Positions 28,169 through 40,323 of a DNA stretch of 64,000 nt are shown here, in pieces. The stretch spans positions 7,501-71,500 of the forward strand of contig RZWH01000004.1 in the NCBI GenBank assembly GCA_004005435.1, read 5' to 3'. The DNA is from Rhodobacteraceae bacterium CCMM004. GTDB taxonomy: Bacteria > Pseudomonadota > Alphaproteobacteria > Rhodobacterales > Rhodobacteraceae. Made by a program: the position numbers and the translations under genes. The notes below the pieces were generated by a model. The model saw only the letters and a program-made list of their open reading frames with translations, made no database searches and was not told the DNA's origin. Position 1 is the stretch's first letter; every line of letters begins with the position of its first letter.

Positions 28169-29779
28169 TCAGCCCACGTCGAACTGAAGCGGGCGGATCT
28201 GCCGAAACAGGCCCGTCGCGCGCAGTTTGTCCAGCACCGCTTCCGGCGGCTGCTCGTCGAGATACAACAGCGCGATGGCGTCCTTGCCCCGGTCCGACCG
28301 GCCGAGGGTGAAGTTGGCGATGTTTACGCCGTTCTCGCCCATGGTCTGGCCCAGCGCGCCGATGATGCCCGGCTCGTCCTCGTTGGTGGTATAGAGCATG
28401 TGCGCGCCGACCTCGGCGTCGATGTTGATGCCCTTGATCTGAATGAACCGCGGCTTGCCGTCCGAGAACACCGTCCCGGCGATCGACCGTTCGCGGCTCG
28501 CCGTGGCGACGGTGATCTTGATGTAGCCGTCGAACACCCCCGATTTGCCCTGCGTGGTCGTGGCAACTTTGATCCCGCGGTCCTTGGCCATCACCGGGGC
28601 CGACACCATGTTGACGTCGGGGTTCACCGCCTGCATCGCGCCGGCCAGCGCCGCGGCGTTCAGGGCGGCGACGTTCATCTCGGCCACGGCACCGTCGTAG
28701 AGGATGTTGATCGCCTTGATCGGCTCGTCGGTGAGCTGCCCCACGAAGGCGCCGAGATGCGAGGCCAGCTTGACCCACGGCCCCATGACCTTGGCCTCTT
28801 CGGCGGTGATCGACGGCATGTTCAACGCGTTCTGCACGGCGCCGGTCAGCAGGTAGTCCGACATCTGCTCGGCCACCTGCAGCGCCACGTTCTCCTGCGC
28901 CTCGGTGGTGGAAGCGCCGAGATGCGGGGTCACCACCACGTTGGGCAGACCGAAGAGGGGGCTGGCCGTCGCCGGCTCTTCTGCGAAGACGTCAAAGGCG
29001 GCGCCCGCGACGCGCCCCTCTTTCAACGCGTGGGCCAGGGCGGCCTCGTCGACCAGTCCTCCGCGGGCGCAGTTGACGATCCGCACCCCCGGCTTGAGCT
29101 TGGAGATCGCCTCGGCCGACAGGATGTTGCGGGTCTTGTCGGTCAGGGGCACGTGCAGCGTGATGAAATCCGCGCGCGCGAGCAGGGTGTCCAGATCGAC
29201 CTTTTCGACCCCCAGCTTGTCCGCCCGCTCCTGGCTGAGGAAGGGATCGTAGGCCACCACCTTCATCCGCAGACCCAGGGCGCGGTCGATCACCACCGAG
29301 CCAATATTGCCTGCGCCGATCACGCCCAGGGTCTTGGAAAACAGCTCCACCCCCATGAAGCGCGCCTTCTCCCACTTGCCCGCATGGGTCGAGGCGTTGG
29401 CCTCGGGGATCTGCCGTGCCACGGCCATCATCATCGAAATGGCGTGCTCGGCCGTGGTGATGGAGTTGCCGAAGGGCGTGTTCATGACGATCACGCCGCG
29501 CTTTGAGGCTGCCGGGATGTCGACGTTGTCGACGCCGATCCCGGCGCGGCCGATAACCTTGAGCCGGGTCGCGGCGGCCAAAACCTTGTCGGTGACCTTG
29601 GTGGCCGAGCGGATCGCCAGGCCGTCGTAGTTCGGGATCTCGGCCAGAAGCCGGTCCTTGTCCTTGCCGATGGTGGGGTCGAAGGTGACGTCGATGCCGC
29701 GGTCGCGGAAGATCTGGACGGCGGTTTCGCTCAGCTTGTCGGAGACGAGGACGCGGGGGAGGTTGGAGTCGAGAGGCAT
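28169..29779 (-). CDS. serA: D-3-phosphoglycerate dehydrogenase
   Basis: SerA oxidises 3-phosphoglycerate, the first step of phosphorylated serine synthesis. The 536-residue protein has the substrate-binding domain (VLVSDKLSETAVQIFRDRGIDV), the Rossmann motif GVIGAGNIGSVV (about residue 153), the catalytic HLGASTTEAQENVALQVAEQM, the intervening ASB domain and a C-terminal ACT domain (NEDEPGIIGALGQTMGENGVNIANF), so it is the long feedback-regulated form. The ATG at 29779 gives MPLDSNLPRVL. It lies 88 bp after serC in the same direction, and the metallophosphatase follows. Confidence 0.97.
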   Translation of the reverse strand: MPLDSNLPRVLVSDKLSETAVQIFRDRGIDVTFDPTIGKDKDRLLAEIPNYDGLAIRSATKVTDKVLAAATRLKVIGRAGIGVDNVDIPAASKRGVIVMNTPFGNSITTAEHAISMMMAVARQIPEANASTHAGKWEKARFMGVELFSKTLGVIGAGNIGSVVIDRALGLRMKVVAYDPFLSQERADKLGVEKVDLDTLLARADFITLHVPLTDKTRNILSAEAISKLKPGVRIVNCARGGLVDEAALAHALKEGRVAGAAFDVFAEEPATASPLFGLPNVVVTPHLGASTTEAQENVALQVAEQMSDYLLTGAVQNALNMPSITAEEAKVMGPWVKLASHLGAFVGQLTDEPIKAINILYDGAVAEMNVAALNAAALAGAMQAVNPDVNMVSAPVMAKDRGIKVATTTQGKSGVFDGYIKITVATASRERSIAGTVFSDGKPRFIQIKGINIDAEVGAHMLYTTNEDEPGIIGALGQTMGENGVNIANFTLGRSDRGKDAIALLYLDEQPPEAVLDKLRATGLFRQIRPLQFDVG

Positions 29780-29867
29780 GTCGGGTGTCCTGTGGGAATG
29801 GGCGTGTCGGAGCCCGCGGCCCTGCGCCCGCAGGCGGGCCGAGGTCGCGGGGCGAGAGATATGGGGA

Positions 29868-31034
29868 TCAGGCGGCGGCGTGAAGCGCCGCGCGCTCTGC
29901 GTCGTAGGCCCAGGCGATCCAGGGCAGCAGAGCCTCGACATCCGCCGTCTCGACGGTCGAGCCGCACCAGATCCTCAGACCCGGGGGCGCGTCGCGATAG
30001 CTGCCCAGGTCGAGGCCTGCGCCGGCCTGCTCCAGCCGCTTTGTCACCGCCTTGGCGAAGGCGGCGTCGCCCGCCACGGCCGGGTCGGTGAACTTGAGGC
30101 AGACGCTGGTGGTCGAGGCGGTGGTCGGGTCGGCGGCCAGGTTGGCGATCCAGTCGTGGGCATCGACGAACCGCGCCACGGCGGCGGCATTGGCATCGGC
30201 ACGGGCGATCAGGCCCTTGAGCCCGCCCACAGACCGCGCCCAGTCGAGGCAGTGCAGGTAGTCCTCCACGCACAGCATCGACGGCGTGTTGATGGTCTCG
30301 CCGCGGAAGATGCCTTCGATCAGCTTGCCGCCTTTGGTCAGGCGAAAGATCTTGGGCAGCGGCCGGTCTGGCGTGTAGCTTTCCAGCCGCTCGACCGCGC
30401 GGGGGCTCAGGATCAGCATCCCGTGTGCCGCCTCGCCGCCCAGCACCTTCTGCCAGGAGAAGGTCGTCACATCCAGCTTGTCCCAGGGCAGGTCCATGGC
30501 GAAGGCGGCAGAGGTCGCGTCGCAGATGGTCAGCCCCCCGCGGTCGGCCGGTATCGCGTCGCCGTTTGGCAGGCGCACGCCCGAGGTGGTGCCGTTCCAG
30601 GTGAAGACCACGTCGCGGTCGTAGTCCAGCGCGGCCATGTCCACGATCTCGCCATAGGGCGCTTCGTGCACCTGCGCGTCGAGCTTGAGCTGCTTGACCG
30701 CGTCCGTGACCCAGCCCGCACCAAAGCTCTCCCACGCCACCATCTCGACGGGGCGGGCGCCCAGCATGGTCCACATGGCCATCTCCACGGCGCCGGTGTC
30801 GGACGCGGGCACGATGCCGATGCGGTAGTCGGCGGGCACGCCGAGGATCTCGCGCGTGCCGTCGATGGCGGCGGCAAGCTTGGCCTTGCCCACCGCGGCA
30901 CGGTGCGAGCGGCCGAGGGCGGCGTCGGTCAGGCGGTCGAGCGCGAAGGTGGGGGGTTTGGCACACGGGCCGGAGGAGAAACGCGGATTCGCAGGCGTTT
31001 CGGCCGGCCGTTCGGCCGGAGCGTGGGTCGTCAT
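29868..31034 (-). CDS. serC: Phosphoserine aminotransferase
   Basis: SerC converts 3-phosphohydroxypyruvate to phosphoserine with PLP. The 388-residue alphaproteobacterial form shows [13 protein letters not shown] at the start, the [12 protein letters not shown] substrate loop, [30 protein letters not shown], and the PLP lysine in [22 protein letters not shown] near residue 195. Its start at 31034 is preceded by a leader matching the serC RNA motif. It begins the serC-serA operon; serB is about 6.4 kb away beyond the mutasome. Confidence 0.96.
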   Translation of the reverse strand: MTTHAPAERPAETPANPRFSSGPCAKPPTFALDRLTDAALGRSHRAAVGKAKLAAAIDGTREILGVPADYRIGIVPASDTGAVEMAMWTMLGARPVEMVAWESFGAGWVTDAVKQLKLDAQVHEAPYGEIVDMAALDYDRDVVFTWNGTTSGVRLPNGDAIPADRGGLTICDATSAAFAMDLPWDKLDVTTFSWQKVLGGEAAHGMLILSPRAVERLESYTPDRPLPKIFRLTKGGKLIEGIFRGETINTPSMLCVEDYLHCLDWARSVGGLKGLIARADANAAAVARFVDAHDWIANLAADPTTASTTSVCLKFTDPAVAGDAAFAKAVTKRLEQAGAGLDLGSYRDAPPGLRIWCGSTVETADVEALLPWIAWAYDAERAALHAAA

Positions 31035-31105
31035 CGCTGGTATCCTTCCAGATATTCGCCCCTCGTTGGGGAGGGGTGTCCCACCGCCGCGGATACGCGG
31101 ACCGG
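31035..31105 (-). ncRNA. serC leader RNA motif (cis-regulatory)
   Basis: Directly upstream of serC the minus strand folds into two hairpins. One is CCCCTC/GAGGGG (31076-31071 with 31064-31059). The other is CTGG-AAGGATA-CCAG (31051-31037), whose loop holds the ribosome site AAGGA only 2 nt from the ATG region. This matches the serC motif described for alphaproteobacteria upstream of serC-serA. Its ligand, if any, is unknown. Confidence 0.7.
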
Positions 31106-31179
31106 GGAAAAACGGCAAGCCCTTCCTGCGCCGCACCCGCCGAAATGTCGAAAGGGGGGGGGCGGGTGCTGGGAGACGA

Positions 31180-31308
31180 GGGCAGCGCCGTCCCGCCGGG
31201 GCTGGTTCGAGCGGCGCGGGACGGAGCCATGAAGCACCAATGTCGCGGCGGCTGACCCACCTTCGCCAAAAAGCGCCGCCCCGGAGGGGGGGCGGGACGG
31301 CGCTGCCC
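31180..31308. repeat. Repeat element copy 1 (18-bp inverted ends)
   Basis: A 129-bp element bounded by GGGCAGCGCCGTCCCGCC (31180-31197) and its exact inverse GGCGGGACGGCGCTGCCC (31291-31308). The middle contains GGCTGACCCACCTTCGCC and AAGCGCCGCCCC. No coding potential is apparent beyond repeated shadows. A run of eight or more G lies just before it. Confidence 0.85.
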
Positions 31309-31409
31309 GGCGGTGCCCGCCGGGCGGGGCGGATGGGCTGGGCGCGCCGTGAAACTTTGCGGTCGGAAAAATGCAACCCGCTGAACGACCCGTCCCCGCT
31401 GGGAGACGA

Positions 31410-31534
31410 GGGCAGCGCCGTCCCGCCGGGGCAGGGTCGGGGCGGCGTGGGACGGTATCGAAAGCGCCAACGTCTCGGCGGCTGACCCACCTTCGCCAGA
31501 AGCGCCGCCCCGGGGGGGCGGGACGGCGCTGCCC
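31410..31534. repeat. Repeat element copy 2 (18-bp inverted ends)
   Basis: A 125-bp second copy with the same exact 18-bp ends (31410-31427 and 31517-31534) and the same GGCTGACCCACCTTCGCC centre. It follows copy 1 by 101 bp in the same orientation, and both are preceded by GCTGGGAGACGA. Confidence 0.85.
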
Positions 31535-31622
31535 GGCGTGCCCGCCGGGCGGGACGAGGGGGCGGGTGCCACGTCTTGACGAAACTGGAGAAGACGAACC
31601 GGCCGCTCGCACTCAGAGCGGA

Positions 31623-31744
31623 GGGCAGCGCCGTTCCGCCGGGGCAAGTTCGAACGGCGTGGGACAGCGCCATGAAGCACCACCGCCGCGGCGGCTGAAC
31701 CACCTTCGCCAAAAGCGCCGCCCCAGGGGGGGACGGCGCTGACC
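31623..31744. repeat. Repeat element copy 3 (partly decayed ends)
   Basis: A third copy with left end GGGCAGCGCCGTTCCGCC (one change) and a right end reading GGGGGGACGGCGCTGACC (changes inside). The centre is GGCTGAACCACCTTCGCC. It sits between copy 2 and the dnaE2 stop, so the three fill nearly the whole 31.1-31.8 kb gap between serC and dnaE2. Confidence 0.75.
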
Positions 31745-31796
31745 GGCGGTGCCGCCGGGCGGGGCGTGGGTGGCTGAGGGCGCACACCCCGAAGCG

Positions 31797-35125
<3,329 letters not shown>

Positions 35126-35126
<1 letters not shown>

Positions 35127-36670
35127 CAGACGAAGAACCCGTGGAGGAACCAGCGCGGCGCGTCCCCGCGGCCGTCGCCCACCATCCCCTCGCGATAGAG
35201 CCAGAACCGGCGGCCGTCCTGGACCTCGACCTTGTAATAGTCGCGCAGGCGGGTGCCGGGGCGGTCCCGCCACCATTCGGGCGCGATGCGCTCGGGACCG
35301 GCATGGCGGACCGCCTGATACATCGTCCGGCGCCAGCGGAACTGGGTCGGCGGGCCCTCGGGCACGGCATAGATCACCCGCACCTCCTCGGCGGGGTTGA
35401 GCAGGCGGACGGGCCGTTCGCGCGCCAGGATCGGAGGCGCGGCCGGCGCGCCGGTCAGGGCGGGGACGCGCGCCTCGACCCGCTCGGGGCGGTGGGTCTC
35501 GGTCCAGGCGGACCAGGTCACGCGGTCCTGCCCCAGCCGCGCGGTCAGCCGGTCCAACAGGCCGGGCACGTCCGCCAGGGCGTCGCGCGCGCGGTCCAGA
35601 CGCTCCTGCACCACCGCCAGAGGCTCCACCCGCGGCGCGTCGAGGGTCAGCAGATCGAAGCCGAAGCCGGGGTCGATCCCGTCGAGCCGCCCGTCGAACA
35701 GCCGCAGCATATGGGCCGGATCGCGGGTGGCGCCCGCGGTGGCCAGCTGCACGCTCCGGTATTCGCTATCGACCCGATAGATCGTCAGCCTGAGCTGGCG
35801 GGCACCGCGGCCGGCCTCGGCCAGCGCGGCGCATAGGTCATCGGCCAGGGATTTGAGATGCGGATAGGGGTCGATCACCGGTTCGGCCAGGCGGACCCGG
35901 GCCAGGAACCGCTGCGGATCGGCCGGCGCGTTCAGCGGATCCGGCGCCCGCCCCAGCATCCGGTCGAGCAGGATCAGGGGGTTGCGTTCCTCGGCCGCGG
36001 TGGCGAAGCGGCGCATCAGCGCCTCCCGCGGGACGTCCGCCAAGAGGCCCACCGTCTTTAGCCCCAGCCGGGTCAAGAGCCGCACGTCCTCCCCCGCCAG
36101 GCCCAGCGCCGCGACGGGCAGGGGCGCCACCGCCGCCGCCACGTCCCCCGCCCGGCAGATCGCGGGGGTCTCGCCATGGGTGGCCAGGGCCCGGGCCGCC
36201 GCCCGGGTGGGGGCCATTGCCGCCCGCGCGGTCAGGCCCTGCATGGCGAACATCTGGACCATGTCGCGCAGTATCGCCGCCTCGCCCCCGAACAGATGCG
36301 CCGCGCCGGTGACGTCGAGCACCAGGCCGTCGTCGCCCTCCTGCACCGTCCAGGGGCACCAGCGCCGCGCCCAGTAGACCAGCCGCCGCATCAGCGCCTG
36401 GTCTCCCTGCAGGTCCGCGACCTCCACATGCAGGTCGGGATGGATCGCCTGCACGTCCACCACGCGCTCTCCCGGCGCGATCCCGCGCGCCGCGGCCGTC
36501 CGGTCGGCGCACTGCACGACCGGCCCATGGGGGCCGTCCCGCGACAGCACCACCGGCACGTCAGCCCCCGGAGCGGTCCGATAGCGGCTGATCGCCCGCA
36601 TCCACCGCTCCATCGTCAGGGCGGGAAACCAGACGAAGACGATCCGCCGGTCGCTGCGCCCGGGGGTCAT
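35126..36670 (-). CDS. imuB: ImuB, catalytically inactive Y-family polymerase of the SOS mutasome
   Basis: A 514-residue Y-family polymerase relative that bridges ImuA, DnaE2 and the beta clamp in SOS mutagenesis. The N-terminal palm/finger region starts RRIVFVWFPALTMERWMRA. At the position of the usual SIDEAYLD acids the sequence reads DGLVLDVTGAAHLFGG, with the catalytic Asp-Glu pair absent, which supports a structural rather than catalytic role. The ATG at 36670 is used; the imuA frame continues about 110 nt past it. It is followed by dnaE2 with a 3-nt overlap. Confidence 0.93.
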
Positions 36671-37286
36671 GCTGCGCCACCCATCGCCCCGGTGCCCGCC
36701 CCCGCGCCCGGAACAGCTCGGCCTCCCAGCGGGCGGCGCCGGGGAACTGGCCATGATCGGGATGCGGCGCCGAGGGCAGGGCCGAGAGGCGCCACCGCTC
36801 GCGGGCGGCGCTGAGCGTCCCCGGATCGCCGCCCCGGATCAGGTAGACGGGCACGCCCGACGCTTCGGCCCGCAGGACCAGCCGCTTGGTCGCGGTAAAG
36901 CTCAGAACCGCGGGGGCGCCGTGGATCTCGCCCACCACCGCGGCCAGCCCGGCGCAGGCCGCCCCCTCCTCCATCGCCCAAAGGGCGTCGCGGGGATGGT
37001 TGACCGCCACATGCAGGATCGGCTGGTCGATCCCCATGGCCCGCAGTCCGGGGGTGTAGAGGCGGCCGTTCTCGCGCCGCGAGGCATGGTCCTGCACCCA
37101 CAGGACCGGCCCCGCCCGGTCGGCCAGGCGCGCCAGAGCGAACCCCGTCGCGGCCGGGTCCGCGGGCCGTGCGGGATGCAGGTCCGTCAGCGCCGGGCGC
37201 GGGGCGGCGGCCGGGGCGGCCGGAGCCGCCCGCACAGGGCGCCTGGGCAGGCGGAGAACCTGCCCGTATGGAGAATCGCTGGTCAT
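36561..37286 (-). CDS. imuA: ImuA, SOS mutasome accessory protein
   Basis: ImuA is a RecA/SulA-like accessory factor of imuA-imuB-dnaE2. About 241 residues: GFALARLADRAGPVLWVQDHASRRENGRLYTPGL, ILHVAVNHPRDALWAMEEGAACAGLAAVVGEI and LVLRAEASGVPVYLIRGG form the RecA-like core. RWRLSALPSAP and WEAELFRARGRAPGRWVAQHD mark the C-terminal end. The frame runs 110 nt into imuB, an unusually long overlap. The ATG at 37286 gives MTSDSPYGQVLRL. A LexA box lies 15 nt upstream, so it is SOS-induced (inference from the motif). Confidence 0.9.
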   Translation of the reverse strand: MTSDSPYGQVLRLPRRPVRAAPAAPAAAPRPALTDLHPARPADPAATGFALARLADRAGPVLWVQDHASRRENGRLYTPGLRAMGIDQPILHVAVNHPRDALWAMEEGAACAGLAAVVGEIHGAPAVLSFTATKRLVLRAEASGVPVYLIRGGDPGTLSAARERWRLSALPSAPHPDHGQFPGAARWEAELFRARGRAPGRWVAQHDPRAQRPADRLRLVSRPDDGAVDAGDQPLSDRSGG

Positions 37287-37300
37287 GCACGGATCCATTT

Positions 37301-37315
37301 GTTCACACTTTGTTC
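37301..37315 (-). promoter_or_regulatory. Alphaproteobacterial LexA (SOS) box
   Basis: GTTCACACTTTGTTC is a perfect GTTC-N7-GTTC LexA operator (GAAC-N7-GAAC on the other strand). It lies 15 nt before imuA and about 118 nt before serB, in the divergent promoter region. It should repress the imuA-imuB-dnaE2 operon until DNA damage; an effect on serB is possible but less likely at this distance. Confidence 0.85.
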
Positions 37316-37432
37316 CGCTTTTCAAACGCCCGGATCCGGCGCCGGGTCCGTCCAGGCCACCCTTCCAAAGGGCTGGCCAGCGGCCCGGCGACATGGTTAT
37401 CAGGCGCCGCCTGTCCCCAGCGGAGCCTGCCG

Positions 37433-38338
37433 ATGTTCGCCGTCACCCTGATCGCCGCCGCCGACGGTCCCGGACTCGACCCCGCCCTGGCGGATGCCCT
37501 GCGCAACGCCTGGGGCGGCGGGACCGTCTCCTGGCTCTGCCCCGACATCGCCGCCGAGTTCCCGGTGGCGCAGCGCCCCGCCAATCTCGACGACGTCCGC
37601 CGCGACCTGGCCGACCGGCGCGTCGACATCGCCGCGCAGCCCGCCACCGGGCGGCGCAAGCGCCTGCTCCTCGCAGACATGGACAGCACCATGATCGGCC
37701 AGGAATGCATCGACGAACTGGCCGACGTCGCGGGCGTCGGTGCCCAGGTCGCCGCGATCACCGCCCAGGCGATGGACGGCGCGCTGGACTTCGAGGGGGC
37801 GCTCAGGGCGCGCGTGGCGCTCCTGGCCGGGCTCGACGCCGGCGCCATCGACCGGGTGTGGAGAGACCGCATCACCTTCACCCCCGGCGGCCGGACGCTG
37901 GTGGCGACGATGCGCGCGCACGGGGCGACGGCGGTGCTGGTCTCGGGCGGCTTCACCGCGTTCACCGCGCGGGTGGCGGCGGCGCTGGGGTTCGACCGGC
38001 ACCGGGCCAACGGCCTGCCCGTGGCGGATGGGTGCATCACCGGAGAGGTGGCCGAGCCGATCCTGGGCCGCGCCGCCAAGGTCGCGGCGCTGGAGGAGTT
38101 GACGGCCGAACTGGGACTCGGGGACGCGGACGTTCTGGCCGTGGGCGACGGGGCCAACGACCTGGGGATGCTCCTGAGGGCCGGCACCGGGGTCGCCCTC
38201 CACGCCAAACCGTCGGTGGCCGCCCAGGCGCCGATCCGCATCGACCACGGCGACCTGACCGCACTGCTCTATCTTCAGGGCTACAGCAGTGCCGAGTTCG
38301 TCGACGAGGTCCCCGGCCCGGTCCCCGGCAGAGCCTGA
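37433..38338 (+). CDS. serB: Phosphoserine phosphatase
   Basis: SerB makes serine from phosphoserine, the last step of the pathway. The 301-residue HAD-family enzyme has an N-terminal extension of about 75 residues, then the catalytic DMDSTMIGQECIDELAD with the nucleophilic Asp, VSGGFTAFTARVAAALGFDRHRAN (motif II), and AVGDGANDLGMLLRAGTGVALHAKP (motif III). It is divergent from imuA across about 150 bp containing the LexA box. A palindrome array follows it at 38.4 kb. Confidence 0.96.
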   Translation: MFAVTLIAAADGPGLDPALADALRNAWGGGTVSWLCPDIAAEFPVAQRPANLDDVRRDLADRRVDIAAQPATGRRKRLLLADMDSTMIGQECIDELADVAGVGAQVAAITAQAMDGALDFEGALRARVALLAGLDAGAIDRVWRDRITFTPGGRTLVATMRAHGATAVLVSGGFTAFTARVAAALGFDRHRANGLPVADGCITGEVAEPILGRAAKVAALEELTAELGLGDADVLAVGDGANDLGMLLRAGTGVALHAKPSVAAQAPIRIDHGDLTALLYLQGYSSAEFVDEVPGPVPGRA

Positions 38339-38418
38339 CCCCCACGCGCCGGATCGCCCCAGACGCCCGCAGCCCACGGGCGTCTCACCTCGGTCCGCCC
38401 TTCCGGCCGTGCCCGTCG

Positions 38419-38503
38419 CCCCCCCCCCGGGGGGGGCCAAGGTCTTTGCAAAGACCTTGAACCGCCTTCGAAGGCGGTTCCCAAGGCCCTTCGAAGGGCC
38501 TTG
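38419..38503. repeat. Palindrome array B1 (after serB)
   Basis: Between serB and the asparaginase gene: a C-run then G-run palindrome (38419-38438), then three perfect palindromes: AAGGTCTTTGCAAAGACCTT (38439-38458), a 22-bp unit with core CCGCCTTCGAAGGCGG (38459-38480) and a 22-bp unit with core GGCCCTTCGAAGGGCC (38482-38503). Each is a hairpin with almost no loop. Architecture matches the arrays at 44.8 and 57.4 kb; the convergent position fits a transcript end. Confidence 0.9.
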
Positions 38504-38509
38504 CCCCGC

Positions 38510-39511
38510 TCAGGCCGGGAAGCCGGGAGCGGCCACGATCTCGCCGGTGACGATGTCGCGGCGGTTGCGGATCGGGGCATTTACCAGGGAGCGGGCCGCG
38601 GGGTGGTCGGGGTCGAGCACGCCCAGGTGAATCAGTAGAGCGGCGATGGCCGCCTCGGCGGCGCGGGTGCCGCCGTCGGCGATCTTGACCGCCACGCCCA
38701 CCTGCCGCTGGGGCACGATGGCGACATAGACCGCCTCGGCACCGGTCTTGACCGCGACGCCGTCCATGGCGCGCATCAGCGCGGTGCAGGCGCGGCCCTC
38801 GCCCGCGACCAGCGCGGGATGGGCGACCATCGCGCGCCGCAGCCGCAGCATCGCCGCGCCACGGGCGCCGCCCTCCTCCTCGGCGGCGGCGAACCGGGCC
38901 ATGGCGCGGCCCAGCCCGGCGAGCGTGCAGGCAAAGTTCGGGGCCGAGCAGCCGTCGATGGCGTGGCCGGGGCTCTGCTCGCCCGTCATCTCCTCGAACG
39001 CGGCGCGGACGGCGCGCTGCACCGGGTGGTCCACGTCGATGTAGTCGGGGCCCCCGTGCAGCCGCCGCCCCAGGGTCAGGAACCCGGCATGTTTGCCCGA
39101 GCAGTTGTTGTGCGTCTGGTCCGGCGCCGCCTCGCCGCGAATCAGCGCGTCCCTGGCGGGGCGGTCGGCGGGCCATTGCGTCCCGCAGCGCAGGTCGCCT
39201 TCGCCCAATCCCTCCGCCGCCAGCCAGGCGCGGACCCGGTCGGTATGGATTGCCGCGCCGTTGTGCGAGGCGCAGGCCAGTGCCAAGTGATCGTCGCCCA
39301 GCCCGGCGGCCTCGGCTGCGCCACTCTCGACCAGGGGCAGGGCCTGCACCATCTTGCACGACGAGCGGGGGTACACGACCGTGGAGGGCGTGCCCCAGCC
39401 CTCCTGCACCCCACCGTCCGGCGTCACGATGGCAGCGTGGCCGCAATGGACCGATTCCAACCGCCCGCCGCGGCGGACCTCGATCAGGGCGGGGGCAGGC
39501 AGCATCGGCAT
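38510..39511 (-). CDS. Asparaginase, Rhizobium (ReAII/AnsA-like) type
   Basis: A 333-residue member of the asparaginase II family found in rhizobia, unrelated to the E. coli enzymes. Marks are the N-terminal EVRRGGRLESVHCGHAAIV, YPRSSCKMVQALPLVESGAA (catalytic Ser-x-x-Lys type region near residue 50), NNCSGKHAGFLTLGRRL and IDGCSAPNFACTLAGL, ending with NRRDIVTGEIVA. It converts asparagine to aspartate and ammonia in the cytosol. No transporter is adjacent. It converges on serB with the palindrome array between. Confidence 0.87.
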   Translation of the reverse strand: MPMLPAPALIEVRRGGRLESVHCGHAAIVTPDGGVQEGWGTPSTVVYPRSSCKMVQALPLVESGAAEAAGLGDDHLALACASHNGAAIHTDRVRAWLAAEGLGEGDLRCGTQWPADRPARDALIRGEAAPDQTHNNCSGKHAGFLTLGRRLHGGPDYIDVDHPVQRAVRAAFEEMTGEQSPGHAIDGCSAPNFACTLAGLGRAMARFAAAEEEGGARGAAMLRLRRAMVAHPALVAGEGRACTALMRAMDGVAVKTGAEAVYVAIVPQRQVGVAVKIADGGTRAAEAAIAALLIHLGVLDPDHPAARSLVNAPIRNRRDIVTGEIVAAPGFPA

Positions 39512-39692
39512 CTCCAGTCACGGCACGGCATTCACGGACAGGCGATTTTCCCCCCTCGGGGGTTCAATCCACTGGCAACTGCCGTTAAACTTCCTACGTC
39601 GCATTGAAAAGAGCCGTGCGCGCGAACCGCCCCGACAGAAAGGGCCGTCAGGCACCGGCCGGAGGCAGAGGACAGCTGGAGGCTGTGACGCA

Positions 39693-40223
39693 ATGATTTC
39701 GACTTTCGCACGTATTTGCGGTGGCATCGCTGTCGCCGCCCTGGCCGTCCCCGCGCTGGCCCAAGACGAATCGACCAACCGCGTCGCGGTTGAGACAGCG
39801 TGGAGCGTCTTTGTCGAGGACGATCCCAAGGAATGCTGGAGCGTGTCGAGCCCCAAGCAGACCGTGAACACCCGCGACGGCCGGGTTGTGGCGGTGCGCC
39901 GCGGCGACATCCTGCTTTTCGTCAGTTTCCGCCCGGGGTCGAGCGTGACCGGCGAGGTGTCGTTCACGGGCGGCTATCCGTTCGCCCCGGACAGCACCGT
40001 GTCGCTCGACATCGGCGGGACGACGTTCGAGCTGTTCACCGAGGGCGAGTGGGCCTGGCCCGCCTCGGACGCCGAGGACACGCGGATCGTCGCGGCGATG
40101 CGGCGCGGGGCCGAGGCGGTGCTGGTGGCGCGGTCGTCGCGCGGGACTCGGACCGAGGACACGTTCTCGCTCTTCGGGTTCACCGCGGCGCTGGACGAGG
40201 CGTCCAAGCGCTGTAGCTCCTGA
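39693..40223 (+). CDS. Invasion-associated locus B (IalB) family exported protein
   Basis: A 176-residue periplasmic protein with a Sec signal (MISTFARICGGIAVAALAVPALA, cleavage before QDE) and an IalB domain. The domain shows WSVFVEDDPKECWSVSSPKQTV, then GDILLFVSFRPGSSVTGEVSFTGGYPFAP and FELFTEGEWAWP, and ends FGFTAALDEASKRC. The Cys in KECW and the C-terminal SKRC could form a disulfide. IalB proteins are outer-envelope proteins of unclear function outside Bartonella. It is transcribed alone, divergent from the asparaginase gene, with a terminator at 40247. Confidence 0.85.
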   Translation: MISTFARICGGIAVAALAVPALAQDESTNRVAVETAWSVFVEDDPKECWSVSSPKQTVNTRDGRVVAVRRGDILLFVSFRPGSSVTGEVSFTGGYPFAPDSTVSLDIGGTTFELFTEGEWAWPASDAEDTRIVAAMRRGAEAVLVARSSRGTRTEDTFSLFGFTAALDEASKRCSS

Positions 40224-40246
40224 GCGCGCACACGCGCGCGACGGTG

Positions 40247-40275
40247 GGGCGCCCTGGCGGCGCCCTCTTTCTTTG
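40247..40275 (+). terminator. Intrinsic terminator between ialB-like gene and rlmN
   Basis: GGGCGCC (40247-40253) and GGCGCCC (40259-40265) form a stem with a 5-nt loop, followed by TCTTTCTTTG. It sits about 25 nt after the IalB-family stop. Confidence 0.75.
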
Positions 40276-40323
40276 TGGGGCGCGATGGCCTATATGCCTG
40301 CGACCCCGCCCAGAGGATGAGCC

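Noticed and set aside
31031-31612. Open frames in the 31.1-31.8 kb gap with repeated peptides
   Set aside because: The peptides repeat because the DNA element repeats; no start site, motif or consistent frame between copies supports a protein.
38419-38503. CRISPR array or Rho-independent terminator as explanation of palindrome arrays
   Set aside because: Units are palindromes, not constant repeats with unique spacers, and there is no T-run; a terminator role may exist but does not explain multiple units.
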